Part shown: piece after piece, positions 40,062 to 54,065 of the stretch | How the letters are laid out: every line of letters starts with the position of its first letter | How positions within the stretch are numbered: the stretch's first letter is position 1 | DNA from: Metellina segmentata | Taxonomy: Eukaryota > Arthropoda > Arachnida > Araneae > Tetragnathidae | Reading direction: 5' to 3' | Length of the DNA: 64,000 nt | NCBI GenBank assembly: GCA_947359465.1 | Contig: CANAIC010000112.1 | Coordinates: 62,001 to 126,000 of the forward strand | Notes under the pieces: generated by a model | Told to the model about the DNA's origin: nothing | The model's database searches: none | The model's input: the letters and a program-made list of their open reading frames with translations, nothing else | Translations under genes and position numbers: made by a program

Positions 40062-42915
40062 CGAGCTCGGCAGCACGTTAATTTCTATGACAACACTTCA
40101 CACAAAACACCCTCCCCACATCTCAGTCAAATAAATACCTTTCATTCCCTTAGAAATTACATCGCCTGAGAACTTGGATTGGGAGCTTTGAAATGACATT
40201 GCTCCCACCGCGCTCGGCAGCACGTTAATTTCTATGAGAATACTTCACACAAAACACCTTCCCCACATCTCAGTCAAATAAATACCTTTCATTCCCTTAG
40301 AAATTTTATCGCCTGGGAACTTGGATTGGGAACTTTCAAATGACATTGCTCCCACCCACCGCGCTCGGCAGCACGTTAATTTCTATGGGAATACTTCACA
40401 CAAAACACCCTCCTCACATCTCAGTCAAATAAATACCTTTCATTCCCTTAGAAATTACATCGCCTGAGAACTTGGATTGGGAGCTTTGAAATGACATTGC
40501 TCCCACCCACCGCGCTCGGCAGCACGTTAATTTCTATGGGAATACTTCACGCAAAACACCCTCTCCACATCTCAGTCATATAAATACCTTTCATTCCCTA
40601 AGAAATTACATCGCCTGAGAACTTGGATTGGGAACTTTGAAATGACATTGCTCCCACCCACCGAGCTCGGCAGCACGTTAATTTCTATGACAACACTTCA
40701 CACAAAACACCCTCCCCACATCTCAGTCAAATAAATACCTTTCATTCCCTTAGAAATTGCATCGCCTGAGAACTTGGATTGGGAGCTTTGAAATGACATT
40801 GCTCCCACCGCGCTCGGCAGCACGTTAATTTCTATGAGAATACTTCACACAAAACACCTTCCCCACATCTCAGTCAAATAAATACCTTTCATTCCCTTAG
40901 AAATTTTATCGCCTGAGAACTTGGATTGGGAACTTTCAAATGACATTGCTCCCACCCACCGCGCTCGGCAGCACGTTAATTTCTATGGGAATACTTCATA
41001 CAAAACATCCTCCCCACATCTCAGTCAAATAAATACCTTTCATTCCCTTAGAAATAACATCGGCTGAGAACTTGGATAGGAAGCTTTGAAATGACATTGC
41101 TCCCACCCACCGCGCTCGGCAGCACGTTAATTTCTATGGCAATACTTCACACAAAACACCCTCCCCACATCTCAGTCAAATAAATACCTTTCATTCCCTT
41201 AGAAATTACATCGCCTGAGAACTTGTATTGGGAGCTTTGAAATGACATTGCTCCCACCCACCGAGCTCGGCAGCACGTTAATTTCTATGGGAATACTTCA
41301 CGCAAAACACCCTCTCCACATCTCAGTCATATAAATACCTTTCATTCCCTAAGAAATTACATCGCCTGAGAACTTGTATTGGGAACTTTGAAATGACATT
41401 GCTCCCACCCACCGAGCTCGGCAGCACGTTAATTTCTATGGCAACACTTCACACAAAACACCCTCCCCACATCTCAGTCAAATAAATAATTTTCATTCCC
41501 TTAGATATTACATCGCCTGAGAACTTGGATTGGGAGCTTTAAAATGACATTGCTCCCACCCACCGCGCTCGGCAGCACGTTAATTTCTATGGGAATACTT
41601 CACACAAAACACCCTCCTCACATCTCAGTCAAATAAATACCTTTCATTCCCTAAGAAATTACATCGCCTGAGAACTTGGATTGGGAACTTTGAAATGACA
41701 TTGCTCCCACCCACCGAGCTCGGCAGCACGTTAATTTCTATGGCAACACTTCACACAAAACACCCTCCCCGCATCTCAGTCAAATAAATACCTTTCATTC
41801 CCTTAGATATTACATCGCCTGAGAACTTGGATTGGGAGCTTTGAAATGACATTGCTCCCACCCACCGCGCTCGGCAGCACGTTAATTTCTATGGGAATAC
41901 TTCACACAAAACAACCTTTACACATCTCAGTCAAATAAATACCTTTCATTCCCTTAGAAATTACATCGCCTGAGAACTTGGATTGGGAGCTTTGAAATGA
42001 CATTGCTCCCACCCACCGCGCTCGGCAGCACGTTAATTTCTATGGGAATACTTCATACAAAACACCCTCCCCACATCTCAGTCAAATAAATACCTTTCAT
42101 TCCCTTAGAAATTACATCGCCTGAGAACTTGGATTGGGAGCTTTGAAATGACATTGCTCCCACCCACCGCGCTCGGCAGCACGTTAATTTCTATGGGAAT
42201 ACTTCACACAAAACACCCTCCCCACATCTCAATCAAATAAATACCTTTCATTCCCTTAGAAATTACATTGCCTGAGAACTTGGATTGGGAGCTTTGAAAT
42301 GACATTGCTCCCACCGCGCTCGGCAGCACGTTAATTTCTATGAGAATACTTCACACAAAACACCTTCCCCACATCTCAGTGAAATAAATACCTTTCATTC
42401 CCTTAGAAATAACATCACCTGAGAACTTGGATTGGGAACTTTGAAATGACATTGCTCCCACCCACCGCGCTAGGCAGCACGTTAATTTCTATGGGAATAC
42501 TTCATACAAAACACCCTCCCCACATCTCAATCAAATAAATACCTTTCCTTTCCTTAAAAATTACATCGGCTGAGAACTTGGATTGGAAGCTTTGAAATGA
42601 CATTGCTCCCACCCTCCGCGCCCGGCAGAACGTTAATTTCTATTTGAATACTTCACACAAAACACTCTCCCTACATCTCAGTCAAATACCTTTTCATTCC
42701 CTTAGAAATTACATCGCCTGAGAACTTGGAATGGGAGCTTTGAAATTACAAAGCCCCCTCCCATCTCGCTCGGCAGCACGTTAATTTCTATGGGAATACT
42801 TCACACAAAACACCTTCCCCACATCTCAGTGAAATAAATACCTTTAATTCCCTTAGAAATAACATCGCCTGAGAACTTGGATTGGGAACTTTGAAATGAC
42901 ATTGCTCCCACCCAC
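40062..42915 (+). repeat. Dispersed segmental duplication, right copy (2854 bp)
   Basis: Counterpart of 34504-37206 with the H monomer present (start about 41412), hence 151 bp longer. It runs C-D-A*-B-C-D-E-F-G-H-I-J then P7 to P13. Private changes: CGCCTGGGAAC near 40310, CCCCGCATCTC near 41770, and GGCAGAACG in P12 near 42625. It ends where a GCTAGGC monomer switches to an alpha body at 42916. Confidence 0.87.
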
Positions 42916-43066
42916 CGCGCTAGGCAGCACGTTAATTTCTATGGGAATACTTCACGCAAAACACCCTCCTCACATCTCAGTCAAATAAATACCTTTCATT
43001 CCCTTAGAAATTACATCGCCTGAGAACTTGGATTGGGAACTTTGAAATGACATTGCTCCCACCCAC

Positions 43067-43670
43067 CGAGCTCGGCAGCACGTTAATTTCTATGACAACA
43101 CTTCACACAAAACACCCTCCCCACATCTCAGTCAAATAAATACCTTTCATTCCCTTAGAAATTACATCGCCTGAGAACTTGGATTGGGAACTTTCAAATG
43201 ACATTGCTCCCACCCACCGCGCTCGGCAGCACGTTAATTTCTATGGGAATACTTCACACAAAACACCCTCCTCACATCTCAGTCAAATAAATACCTTTCA
43301 TTCCCTTAGAAATTACATCGCCTGAGAACTTGGATTGGGAACTTTGAAATGACATTGCTCCCACCCACCGAGCTCGGCAGCACGTTAATTTCTATGACAA
43401 CACTTCACACAAAACACCCTCCCCACATCTCAGTCAAATAAATACCTTTCATTCCCTTAGAAATTACATCGCCTGAGAACTTGGATTGGGAACTTTCAAA
43501 TGACATTGCTCCCACCCACCGCGCTCGGCAGCACGTTAATTTCTATGGGAATACTTCACACAAAACACCCTCCTCACATCTCAGTCAAATAAATACCTTT
43601 CATTCCCTTAGAAATTACATCGCCTGAGAACTTGGATTGGGAGCTTTGAAATGACATTGCTCCCACCCAC
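43067..43670 (+). repeat. 302-bp dimer repeat (C-A*) x2
   Basis: Two consecutive C-A* dimers, 43067-43368 and 43369-43670. GACAACAC recurs at 43094 and 43396. The C monomers carry the D-type tail TTTCAAATG without the 147-bp deletion, so these are C/D hybrids. The tail of the second A* is GGGAGC where the first has GGGAAC. Confidence 0.85.
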
Positions 43671-45776
43671 CGCGCTCGGCAGCACGTTAATTTCTATGGG
43701 AATACTTCACGCAAAACACCCTCTCCACATCTCAGTCATATAAATACCTTTCATTCCCTAAGAAATTACATCGCCTGAGAACTTGGATTGGGAACTTTGA
43801 AATGACATTGCTCCCACCCACCGAGCTCGGCAGCACGTTAATTTCTATGACAACACTTCACACAAAACACCCTCCCCACATCTCAGTCAAATAAATACCT
43901 TTCATTCCCTTAGAAATTGCATCGCCTGAGAACTTGGATTTGGAGCTTTGAAATGACATTGCTCCCACCGCGCTCGGCAGCACGTTAATTTCTATGAGAA
44001 TACTTCACACAAAACACCTTCCCCACATCTCAGTCAAATAAATACCTTTCATTCCCTTAGAAATTTTATCGCCTGAGAACTTGGATTGGGAACTTTCAAA
44101 TGACATTGCTCCCACCCAGCGCGCTCGGCAGCACGTTAATTTCTATGGGAATACTTCATACAAAACATCCTCCCCACATCTCAGTCAAATAAATACCTTT
44201 CATTCCCTTAGAAATAACATCGGCTGAGAACTTGGATAGGAAGCTTTGAAATGACATTGCTCCCACCCACCGCGCTCGGCAGCACGTTAATTTCTATGGC
44301 AATACTTCACACAAAACACCCTCCCCACATCTCAGTCAAATAAATACCTTTCATTCCCTTAGAAATTACATCGCCTGAGAACTTGTATTGGGAGCTTTAA
44401 AATGACATTGCTCCCACCCACCGAGCTCGGCAGCACGTTAATTTCTATGGGAATACTTCACGCAAAACACCCTCTCCACATCTCAGTCATATAAATACCT
44501 TTCATTCCCTAAGAAATTACATCGCCTGAGAACTTGGATTGGGAACTTTGAAATGACATTGCTCCCACCCACCGAGCTCGGCAGCACGTTAATTTCTATG
44601 ACAACACTTCACACAAAACACCCTCCCCACATCTCAGTCAAATAAATACCTTTCATTCCCTTAGAAATTACATCGCCTGAGAACTTGGATTGGGAACTTT
44701 CAAATGACATTGCTCCCACCCACCGCGCTCGGCAGCACGTTAATTTCTATGGGAATACTTCACACAAAACACCCTCCTCACATCTCAGTCAAATAAATAC
44801 CTTTCATTCCCTTAGAAATTACATCGCCTGAGAACTTGGATTGGGAGCTTTGAAATGACATTGCTCCCACCCACCGCGCTCGGCAGCACGTTAATTTCTA
44901 TGGGAATACTTCACGCAAAACACCCTCTCCACATCTCAGTCATATAAATACCTTTCATTCCCTAAGAAATTACATCGCCTGAGAACTTGGATTGGGAACT
45001 TTGAAATGACATTGCTCCCACCCACCGAGCTCGGCAGCACGTTAATTTCTATGACAACACTTCACACAAAACACCCTCCCCACATCTCAGTCAAATAAAT
45101 ACCTTTCATTCCCTTAGAAATTGCATCGCCTGAGAACTTGGATTGGGAGCTTTGAAATGACATTGCTCCCACCGCGCTCGGCAGCACGTTAATTTCTATG
45201 AGAATACTTCACACAAAACACCTTCCCCACATCTCAGTCAAATAAATACCTTTCATTCCCTTAGAAATTTTATCGCCTGAGAACTTGGATTGGGAACTTT
45301 CAAATGACATTGCTCCCACCCAGCGCGCTCGGCAGCACGTTAATTTCTATGGGAATACTTCATACAAAACATCCTCCCCACATCTCAGTCAAATAAATAC
45401 CTTTCATTCCCTTAGAAATAACATCGGCTGAGAACTTGGATAGGAAGCTTTGAAATGACATTGCTCCCACCCACCGCGCTCGGCAGCACGTTAATTTCTA
45501 TGGCAATACTTCACACAAAACACCCTCCCCACATCTCAGTCAAATAAATACCTTTCATTCCCTTAGAAATTACATCGCCTGAGAACTTGTATTGGGAGCT
45601 TTAAAATGACATTGCTCCCACCCACCGAGCTCGGCAGCACGTTAATTTCTATGGGAATACTTCACGCAAAACACCCTCTCCACATCTCAGTCATATAAAT
45701 ACCTTTCATTCCCTAAGAAATTACATCGCCTGAGAACTTGGATTGGGAACTTTGAAATGACATTGCTCCCACCCAC
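43369..45776 (+). repeat. 1204-bp tandem duplication (8-mer C-A*-B-C-D-E-F-G)
   Basis: Copies 43369-44572 and 44573-45776. The private CACCCAGCGCGCTCGG before E lies near 44116 and 45320, and CTTGTATTGGGAGCTTTAAAATG in F recurs at the same offset (8x151-4). A single noted difference is GATTTGGAGC near 43938 against GATTGGGAGC in copy 2. Confidence 0.9.
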
Positions 45777-46984
45777 CGAGCTCGGCAGCACGTTAATTTC
45801 TATGGCAACACTTCACACAAAACACCCTCCCCACATCTCAGTCAAATAAATAATTTTCATTCCCTTAGATATTACATCGCCTGAGAACTTGGATTGGGAG
45901 CTTTAAAATGACATTGCTCCCACCCACCGCGCTCGGCAGCACGTTAATTTCTATGGGAATACTTCACACAAAACACCCTCCTCACATCTCAGTCAAATAA
46001 ATACCTTTCATTCCCTAAGAAATTACATCGCCTGAGAACTTGGATTGGGAACTTTGAAATGACATTGCTCCCACCCACCGAGCTCGGCAGCACGTTAATT
46101 TCTATGGCAACACTTCACACAAAACACCCTCCCCACATCTCAGTCAAATAAATACCTTTCATTCCCTTAGATATTACATCGCCTGAAAACTTGGATTGGG
46201 AGCTTTGAAATGACATTGCTCCCACCCACCGCGCTCGGCAGCACGTTAATTTCTATGGCAATACTTCACACAAAACACCCTCCTCACATCTCAGTCAAAT
46301 AAATACCTTTCATTCCCTTAGAAATTACATCGCCTGAGAACTTGGATTGGGAGCTTTGAAATGACATTGCTCCCACCCACCGCGCTCGGCAGCACGTTAA
46401 TTTCTATGGGAATACTTCACGCAAAACACCCTCTCCACATCTCAGTCATATAAATACCTTTCATTCCCTAAGAAATTACACCGCCTGAGAACTTGGATTG
46501 GGAGCTTTGAAATGACATTGCTCCCACCCACCGCGCTCGGCAGCACGTTAATTTCTATGGCAATACTTCACACAAAACACCCTCCTCACATCTCAGTCAA
46601 ATAAATACCTTTCATTCCCTTAGAAATTACATCGCCTGAGAACTTGGATTGGGAGCTTTGAAATGACATTGCTCCCACCCACCGCGCTCGGCAGCACGTT
46701 AATTTCTATGGGAATACTTCACGCAAAACATTCTCTCCACATCTCAGTCATATAAATACCTTTCATTCCCTAAGAAATTACATCGCCTGAGAACTTGGAT
46801 TGGGAACTTTGAAATGACATTGCTCCCACCCACCGAGCTCGGCAGCACGTTAATTTCTATGACAACACTTCACACAAAACACCCTCCCCACATCTCAGTC
46901 AAATAAATACCTTTCATTCCCTTAGAAATTACATCGCCTGAGAACTTGGATTGGGAGCTTTGAAATGACATTGCTCCCACCCAC
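45173..46984 (+). repeat. 12-monomer alpha HOR, 1812 bp
   Basis: D-E-F-G-H-I-J-A-B1-A-B-C, where B1 has ATTACACCGCC. The C here is full length and is followed by G instead of D, so the register jumps. ACATTCTCTCC in B (near 46727) is private. This form with two A-B pairs is also seen around 1813-2564 and 15999-16741. Confidence 0.85.
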
Positions 46985-48339
46985 CGAGCTCGGCAGCACG
47001 TTAATTTCTATGGGAATACTTCACGCAAAACACCCTCTCCACATCTCAGTCATATAAATACCTTTCATTCCCTAAGAAATTACATCGCCTGAGAACTTGT
47101 ATTGGGAACTTTGAAATGACATTGCTCCCACCCACCGAGCTCGGCAGCACGTTAATTTCTATGGCAACACTTCACACAAAACACCCTCCCCACATCTCAG
47201 TCAAATAAATAATTTTCATTCCCTTAGATATTACATCGCCTGAGAACTTGGATTGGGAGCTTGAAAATGACATTGCTCCCACCCACCGCGCTCGGCAGCA
47301 CGTTAATTTCTATGGGAATACTTCACACAAAACACCCTCCTCACATCTCAGTCAAATAAATACCTTTCATTCCCTAAGAAATTACATCGCCTGAGAACTT
47401 GGATTGGGAACTTTGAAATGACATTGCTCCCACCCACCGAGCTCGGCAGCACGTTAATTTCTATGGCAACACTTCACACAAAACACCCTCCCCACATCTC
47501 AGTCAAATAAATACCTTTCATTCCCTTAGATATTACATCGCCTGAGAACTTGGATTGGGAGCTTTGAAATGACATTGCTCCCACCCACCGAGCTCGGCAG
47601 CACGTTAATTTCTATGGCAATACTTCACACAAAACACCCTCCTCACATCTCAGTCAAATAAATACCTTTCATTCCCTTAGAAATTACATCGCCTGAGAAC
47701 TTGGATTGGGAGCTTTGAAATGACATTGCTCCCACCCACCGCGCTCGGCAGCACGTTAATTTCTATGGGAATACTTCACGCAAAACACCCTCTCCACATC
47801 TCAGTCATATAAATACCTTTCATTCCCTAAGAAATTACACCGCCTGAGAACTTGGATTGGGAGCTTTGAAATGACATTGCTCCCACCCACCGCGCTCGGC
47901 AGCACGTTAATTTCTATGGCAATACTTCACACAAAACACCCTCCTCACATCTCAGTCAAATAAATACCTTTCATTCCCTTAGAAATTACATCGCCTGAGA
48001 ACTTGGATTGGGAGCTTTGAAATGACATTGCTCCCACCCACCGCGCTCGGCAGCACGTTAATTTCTATGGGAATACTTCACGCAAAACACCCTCTCCACA
48101 TCTCAGTCATATAAATACCTTTCATTCCCTAAGAAATTACATCGCCTGAGAACTTGGATTGGGAACTTTGAAATGACATTGCTCCCACCCACCGAGCTCG
48201 GCAGCACGTTAATTTCTATGACAACACTTCACACAAAACACCCTCCCCACATCTCAGTCAAATAAATACCTTTCATTCCCTTAGAAATTACATCGCCTGA
48301 GAACTTGGATTGGGAGCTTTGAAATGACATTGCTCCCAC

Positions 48340-51300
48340 CGCGCTCGGCAGCACGTTAATTTCTATGAGAATACTTCACACAAAACACCTTCCCCACATC
48401 TCAGTCAAATAAATACCTTTCATTCCCTTAGAAATTTTATCGCCTGAGAACTTGGATTGGGAACTTTCAAATGACATTGCTCCCACCCACCGCGCTCGGC
48501 AGCACGTTAATTTCTATGGGAATACTTCATACAAAACATCCTCCCCACATCTCAGTCAAATAAATACCTTTCATTCCCTTAGAAATAACATCGGCTGAGA
48601 ACTTGGATAGGAAGCTTTGAAATGACATTGCTCCCACCCACCGCGCTTGGCAGCACGTTAATTTCTATGGCAATACTTCACACAAAACACCCTCCCCACA
48701 TCTCAGTCAAATAAATACCTTTCATTCCCTTAGAAATTACATCGCCTGAGAACTTGTATTGGGAGCTTTGAAATGACATTGCTCCCACCCACCGAGCTCG
48801 GCAGCACGTTAATTTCTATGGGAATACTTCACGCAAAACACCCTCTCCACATCTCAGTCATATAAATACCTTTCATTCCCTAAGAAATTACATCGCCTGA
48901 GAACTTAGATTGGGAACTTTGAAATGACATTGCTCCCACCCACCGAGCTCGGCAGCACGTTAATTTCTATGGCAACAATTCACACAAAACACCCTCCCCA
49001 CATCTCAGTCAAATAAATAATTTTCATTCCCTTAGATATTACATCGCCTGAGAACTTGGATTGGGAGCTTTAAAATGACATTGCTCCCACCCACCGCGCT
49101 CGGCAGCACGTTAATTTCTATGGGAATACTTCACACAAAACACCCTCCTCACATCTCAGTCAAATAAATACCTTTCATTCCCTAAGAAATTACATCGCCT
49201 GAGAACTTGGATTGGGAACTTTGAAATGACATTGCTCCCATCCACAGAGCTCGGCAGCACGTTAATTTCTATGGCAACACTTCACACAAAACACCCTCCC
49301 CACATCTCAGTCAAATAAATACCTTTCATTCCCTTAGATATTACATCGCCTGAGAACTTGGATTGGGAGCTTTGAAATGACATTGCTCCCACCCACCGCG
49401 CTCGGCAGCACGTTAATTTCTATGGCAATACTTCACACAAAACACCCTCCTCACATCTCAGTCAAATAAATACCTTTCATTCCCTTAGAAATTACATCGC
49501 CTGAGAACTTGGATTGGGAGCTTTGAAATGACATTGCTCCCACCGCGCTCGGCAGCACGTTAATTTCTATGAGAATACTTCACACAAAACACCTTCCCCA
49601 CATCTCAGTCAAATAAATACCTTTCATTCCCTTAGAAATTTTATCGCCTGAGAACTTGGATTGGGAACTTTCAAATGACATTGCTCCCACCCACCGCGCT
49701 CGGCAGCACGTTAATTTCTATGGGAATACTTCATACAAAACATCCTCCCCACATCTCAGTCAAATAAATACCTTTCATTCCCTTAGAAATAACATCGGCT
49801 GAGAACTTGGATAGGAAGCTTTGAAATGACATTGCTCCCACCCACCGCGCTTGGCAGCACGTTAATTTCTATGGCAATACTTCACACAAAACACCCTCCC
49901 CACATCTCAGTCAAATAAATACCTTTCATTCCCTTAGAAATTACATCGCCTGAGAACTTGTATTGGGAGCTTTGAAATGACATTGCTCCCACCCACCGAG
50001 CTCGGCAGCACGTTAATTTCTATGGGAATACTTCACGCAAAACACCCTCTCCACATCTCAGTCATATAAATACCTTTCATTCCCTAAGAAATTACATCGC
50101 CTGAGAACTTAGATTGGGAACTTTGAAATGACATTGCTCCCACCCACCGAGCTCGGCAGCACGTTAATTTCTATGGCAACAATTCACACAAAACACCCTC
50201 CCCACATCTCAGTCAAATAAATAATTTTCATTCCCTTAGATATTACATCGCCTGAGAACTTGGATTGGGAGCTTTAAAATGACATTGCTCCCACCCACCG
50301 CGCTCGGCAGCACGTTAATTTCTATGGGAATACTTCACACAAAACACCCTCCTCACATCTCAGTCAAATAAATACCTTTCATTCCCTAAGAAATTACATC
50401 GCCTGAGAACTTGGATTGGGAACTTTGAAATGACATTGCTCCCATCCACAGAGCTCGGCAGCACGTTAATTTCTATGGCAACACTTCACACAAAACACCC
50501 TCCCCACATCTCAGTCAAATAAATACCTTTCATTCCCTTAGATATTACATCGCCTGAGAACTTGGATTGGGAGCTTTGAAATGACATTGCTCCCACCCAC
50601 CGCGCTCGGCAGCACGTTAATTTCTATGGCAATACTTCACACAAAACACCCTCCTCACATCTCAGTCAAATAAATACCTTTCATTCCCTTAGAAATTACA
50701 TCGCCTGAGAACTTGGATTGGGAGCTTTGAAATGACATTGCTCCCACCCACCGCGCTCGGCAGCACGTTAATTTCTATGGGAATACTTCACGCAAAACAC
50801 CCTCTCCACATCTCAGTCATATAAATACCTTTCATTCCCTAAGAAATTACATCGCCTGAGAACTTGGATTGGAAACTTTGAAATGACATTGCTCCCACCC
50901 ACCGAGCTCGGCAGCACGTTAATTTCTATGACAACACTTCACACAAAACACCCTCCCCACATCTCAGTCAAATAAATACCTTTCATTCCCTTAGAAATTA
51001 CATCGCCTGAGAACTTGGATTGGGAGCTTTGAAATGACATTGCTCCCACCGCGCTCGGCAGCACGTTAATTTCTATGAGAATACTTCACACAAAACACCT
51101 TCCCCACATCTCAGTCAAATAAATACCTTTCATTCCCTTAGAAATTTTATCGCCTGAGAACTTGGATTGGGAACTTTCAAATGACATTGCTCCCACCCAC
51201 CGCGCTCGGCAGCACGTTAATTTCTATGGGAATACTTCATACAAAACATCCTCCCCACATCTCAGTCAAATAAATACCTTTCATTCCCTTAGAAATAACA

Positions 51301-54065
51301 TCGGCTGAGAACTTGGATAGGAAGCTTTGAAATGACATTGCTCCCACCCACCGCGCTTGGCAGCACGTTAATTTCTATGGCAATACTTCACACAAAACAC
51401 CCTCCCTACATCTCAGTCAAATAAATACCTCTCATTCCCTTAGAAATTACATCGCCTGAGAACTTGTATTGGGAGCTTTGAAATGACATTGCTCTCACCC
51501 ACCGAGCTCGGCAGCACGTTAATTTCTATGGGAATACTTCACGCAAAACACCCTCTCCACATCTCAGTCATATAAATACCTTTCATTCCCTAAGAAATTA
51601 CATCGCCTGAGAACTTAGATTGGGAACTTTGAAATGACATTGCTCCCACCCACCGAGCTCGGCAGCACGTTAATTTCTATGGCAACAATTCACACAAAAC
51701 ACCCTCCCCACATCTCAGTCAAATAAATAATTTTCATTCCCTTAGATATTACATCGCCTGAGAACTTGGATTGGGAGCTTTAAAATGACATTGCTCCCAC
51801 CCACCGCGCTCGGCAGCACGTTAATTTCTATGGGAATACTTCACACAAAACACCCTCCTCACATCTCAGTCAAATAAATACCTTTCATTCCCTAAGAAAT
51901 TACATCGCCTGAGAACTTGGATTGGGAACTTTGAAATGACATTGCTCCCATCCACAGAGCTCGGCAGCACGTTAATTTCTATGGCAACACTTCACACAAA
52001 ACACCCTCCCCACATCTCAGTCAAATAAATACCTTTCATTCCCTTAGATATTACATCGCCTGAGAACTTGGATTGGGAGCTTTGAAATGACATTGCTCCC
52101 ACCCACCGCGCTCGGCAGCACGTTAATTTCTATGGCAATACTTCACACAAAACACCCTCCTCACATCTCAGTCAAATAAATACCTTTCATTCCCTTAGAA
52201 ATTACATCGCCTGAGAACTTGGATTGGGAGCTTTGAAATGACATTGCTCCCACCCACCGCGCTCGGCAGCACGTTAATTTCTATGGGAATACTTCACGCA
52301 AAACACCCTCTCCACATCTCAGTCATATAAATACCTTTCATTCCCTAAGAAATTACATCGCCTGAGAACTTGGATTGGGAACTTTGAAATGACATTGCTC
52401 CCACCCACCGAGCTCGGCAGCACGTTAATTTCTATGGCAACAATTCACACAAAACACCCTCCCCACATCTCAGTCAAATAAATAATTTTCATTCCCTTAG
52501 ATATTACATCGCCTGAGAACTTGGATTGGGAGCTTTAAAATGACATTGCTCCCACCCACCGCGCTCGGCAGCACGTTAATTTCTATGGGAATACTTCACA
52601 CAAAACACCCTCCTCACATCTCAGTCAAATAAATACCTTTCATTCCCTAAGAAATTACATCGCCTGAGAACTTGGATTGGGAACTTTGAAATGACATTGC
52701 TCCCATCCACAGAGCTCGGCAGCACGTTAATTTCTATGGCAACACTTCACACAAAACACCCTCCCCACATCTCAGTCAAATAAATACCTTTCATTCCCTT
52801 AGATATTACATCGCCTGAGAACTTGGATTGGGAGCTTTGAAATGACATTGCTCCCACCCACCGCGCTCGGCAGCACGTTAATTTCTATGGCAATACTTCA
52901 CACAAAACACCCTCCTCACATCTCAGTCAAATAAATACCTTTCATTCCCTTAGAAATTACATCGCCTGAGAACTTGGATTGGGAGCTTTGAAATGACATT
53001 GCTCCCACCCACCGCGCTCGGCAGCACGTTAATTTCTATGGGAATACTTCACGCAAAACACCCTCTCCACATCTCAGTCATATAAATACCTTTCATTCCC
53101 TAAGAAATTACATCGCCTGAGAACTTGGATTGGAAACTTTGAAATGACATTGCTCCCACCCACCGAGCTCGGCAGCACGTTAATTTCTATGACAACACTT
53201 CACACAAAACACCCTCCCCACATCTCAGTCAAATAAATACCTTTCATTCCCTTAGAAATTACATCGCCTGAGAACTTGGATTGGGAGCTTTGAAATGACA
53301 TTGCTCCCACCGCGCTCGGCAGCACGTTAATTTCTATGAGAATACTTCACACAAAACACCTTCCCCACATCTCAGTCAAATAAATACCTTTCATTCCCTT
53401 AGAAATTTTATCGCCTGAGAACTTGGATTGGGAACTTTCAAATGACATTGCTCCCACCCACCGCGCTCGGCAGCACGTTAATTTCTATGGGAATACTTCA
53501 TACAAAACATCCTCCCCACATCTCAGTCAAATAAATACCTTTCATTCCCTTAGAAATAACATCGGCTGAGAACTTGGATAGGAAGCTTTGAAATGACATT
53601 GCTCCCACCCACCGCGCTTGGCAGCACGTTAATTTCTATGGCAATACTTCACACAAAACACCCTCCCTACATCTCAGTCAAATAAATACCTTTCATTCCC
53701 TTAGAAATTACATCGCCTGAGAACTTGTATTGGGAGCTTTGAAATGACATTGCTCTCACCCACCGAGCTCGGCAGCACGTTAATTTCTATGGGAATACTT
53801 CACGCAAAACACCCTCTCCACATCTCAGTCATATAAATACCTTTCATTCCCTAAGAAATTACATCGCCTGAGAACTTGGATTGGGAACTTTGAAATGACA
53901 TTGCTCCCACCCACCGAGCTCGGCAGCACGTTAATTTCTATGGCAACACTTCACACAAAACACCCTCCCCACATCTCAGTCAAATAAATACCTTTCATTC
54001 CCTTAGATATTACATCGCCTGAGAACTTGGATTGGGAGCTTTAAAATAACATTGCTCCCACCCAC
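48340..54065 (+). repeat. Nested alpha series: 8-mer, 10-mer, 15-mer, 5-mer
   Basis: Four consecutive D starts at 48340, 49544, 51050 and 53311, with spacings 1204, 1506 and 2261 and a final 755-bp part copy. 8-mer: D-E-F-G-H-I-J-A. 10-mer: adds B-C. 15-mer: D-E-F-G-H-I-J-A-B-H-I-J-A-B-C, adding five. Shared private variants: GAACTTAGATTGGG in G (48902, 50106, 51612), GGCAACAATTC in H, CCCATCCACAGAGC in J (four times, the last 755 bp after the third). CTCCCTACATC and GCTCTCACCC in F are 2261 bp apart (about 51404/53665 and 51493/53754). Confidence 0.9.
49544..51049 (+). repeat. Reference alpha HOR, 10-mer, 1506 bp
   Basis: D-E-F-G-H-I-J-A-B-C in full, 10x151-4. All diagnostics are in order: GAGAATAC, TTCATACA, GCTTGG with GTATTGGG, GAGCTCGG with CATATAAATA, AAATAATTTTC, CTAAGAAATT, TAGATATTAC, GGCAATAC, CATATAAATA, GACAACAC, then the short junction. 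This is the cleanest copy for comparison. Confidence 0.87.

Larger units (their letters stand above)
42916..54065 (+). repeat. Alpha-family HOR block 5
   Basis: About 74 alpha monomers. Short junctions before D fall at 43970, 45174, 48341, 49545, 51051 and 53312. The first monomer is a hybrid (beta GCTAGGCAGC start, CTTCACGC, then CCTCCTCAC). The segment 45173-48339 is D-to-C then a shortened G-to-C round (21 monomers, 3167 bp). Confidence 0.88.
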
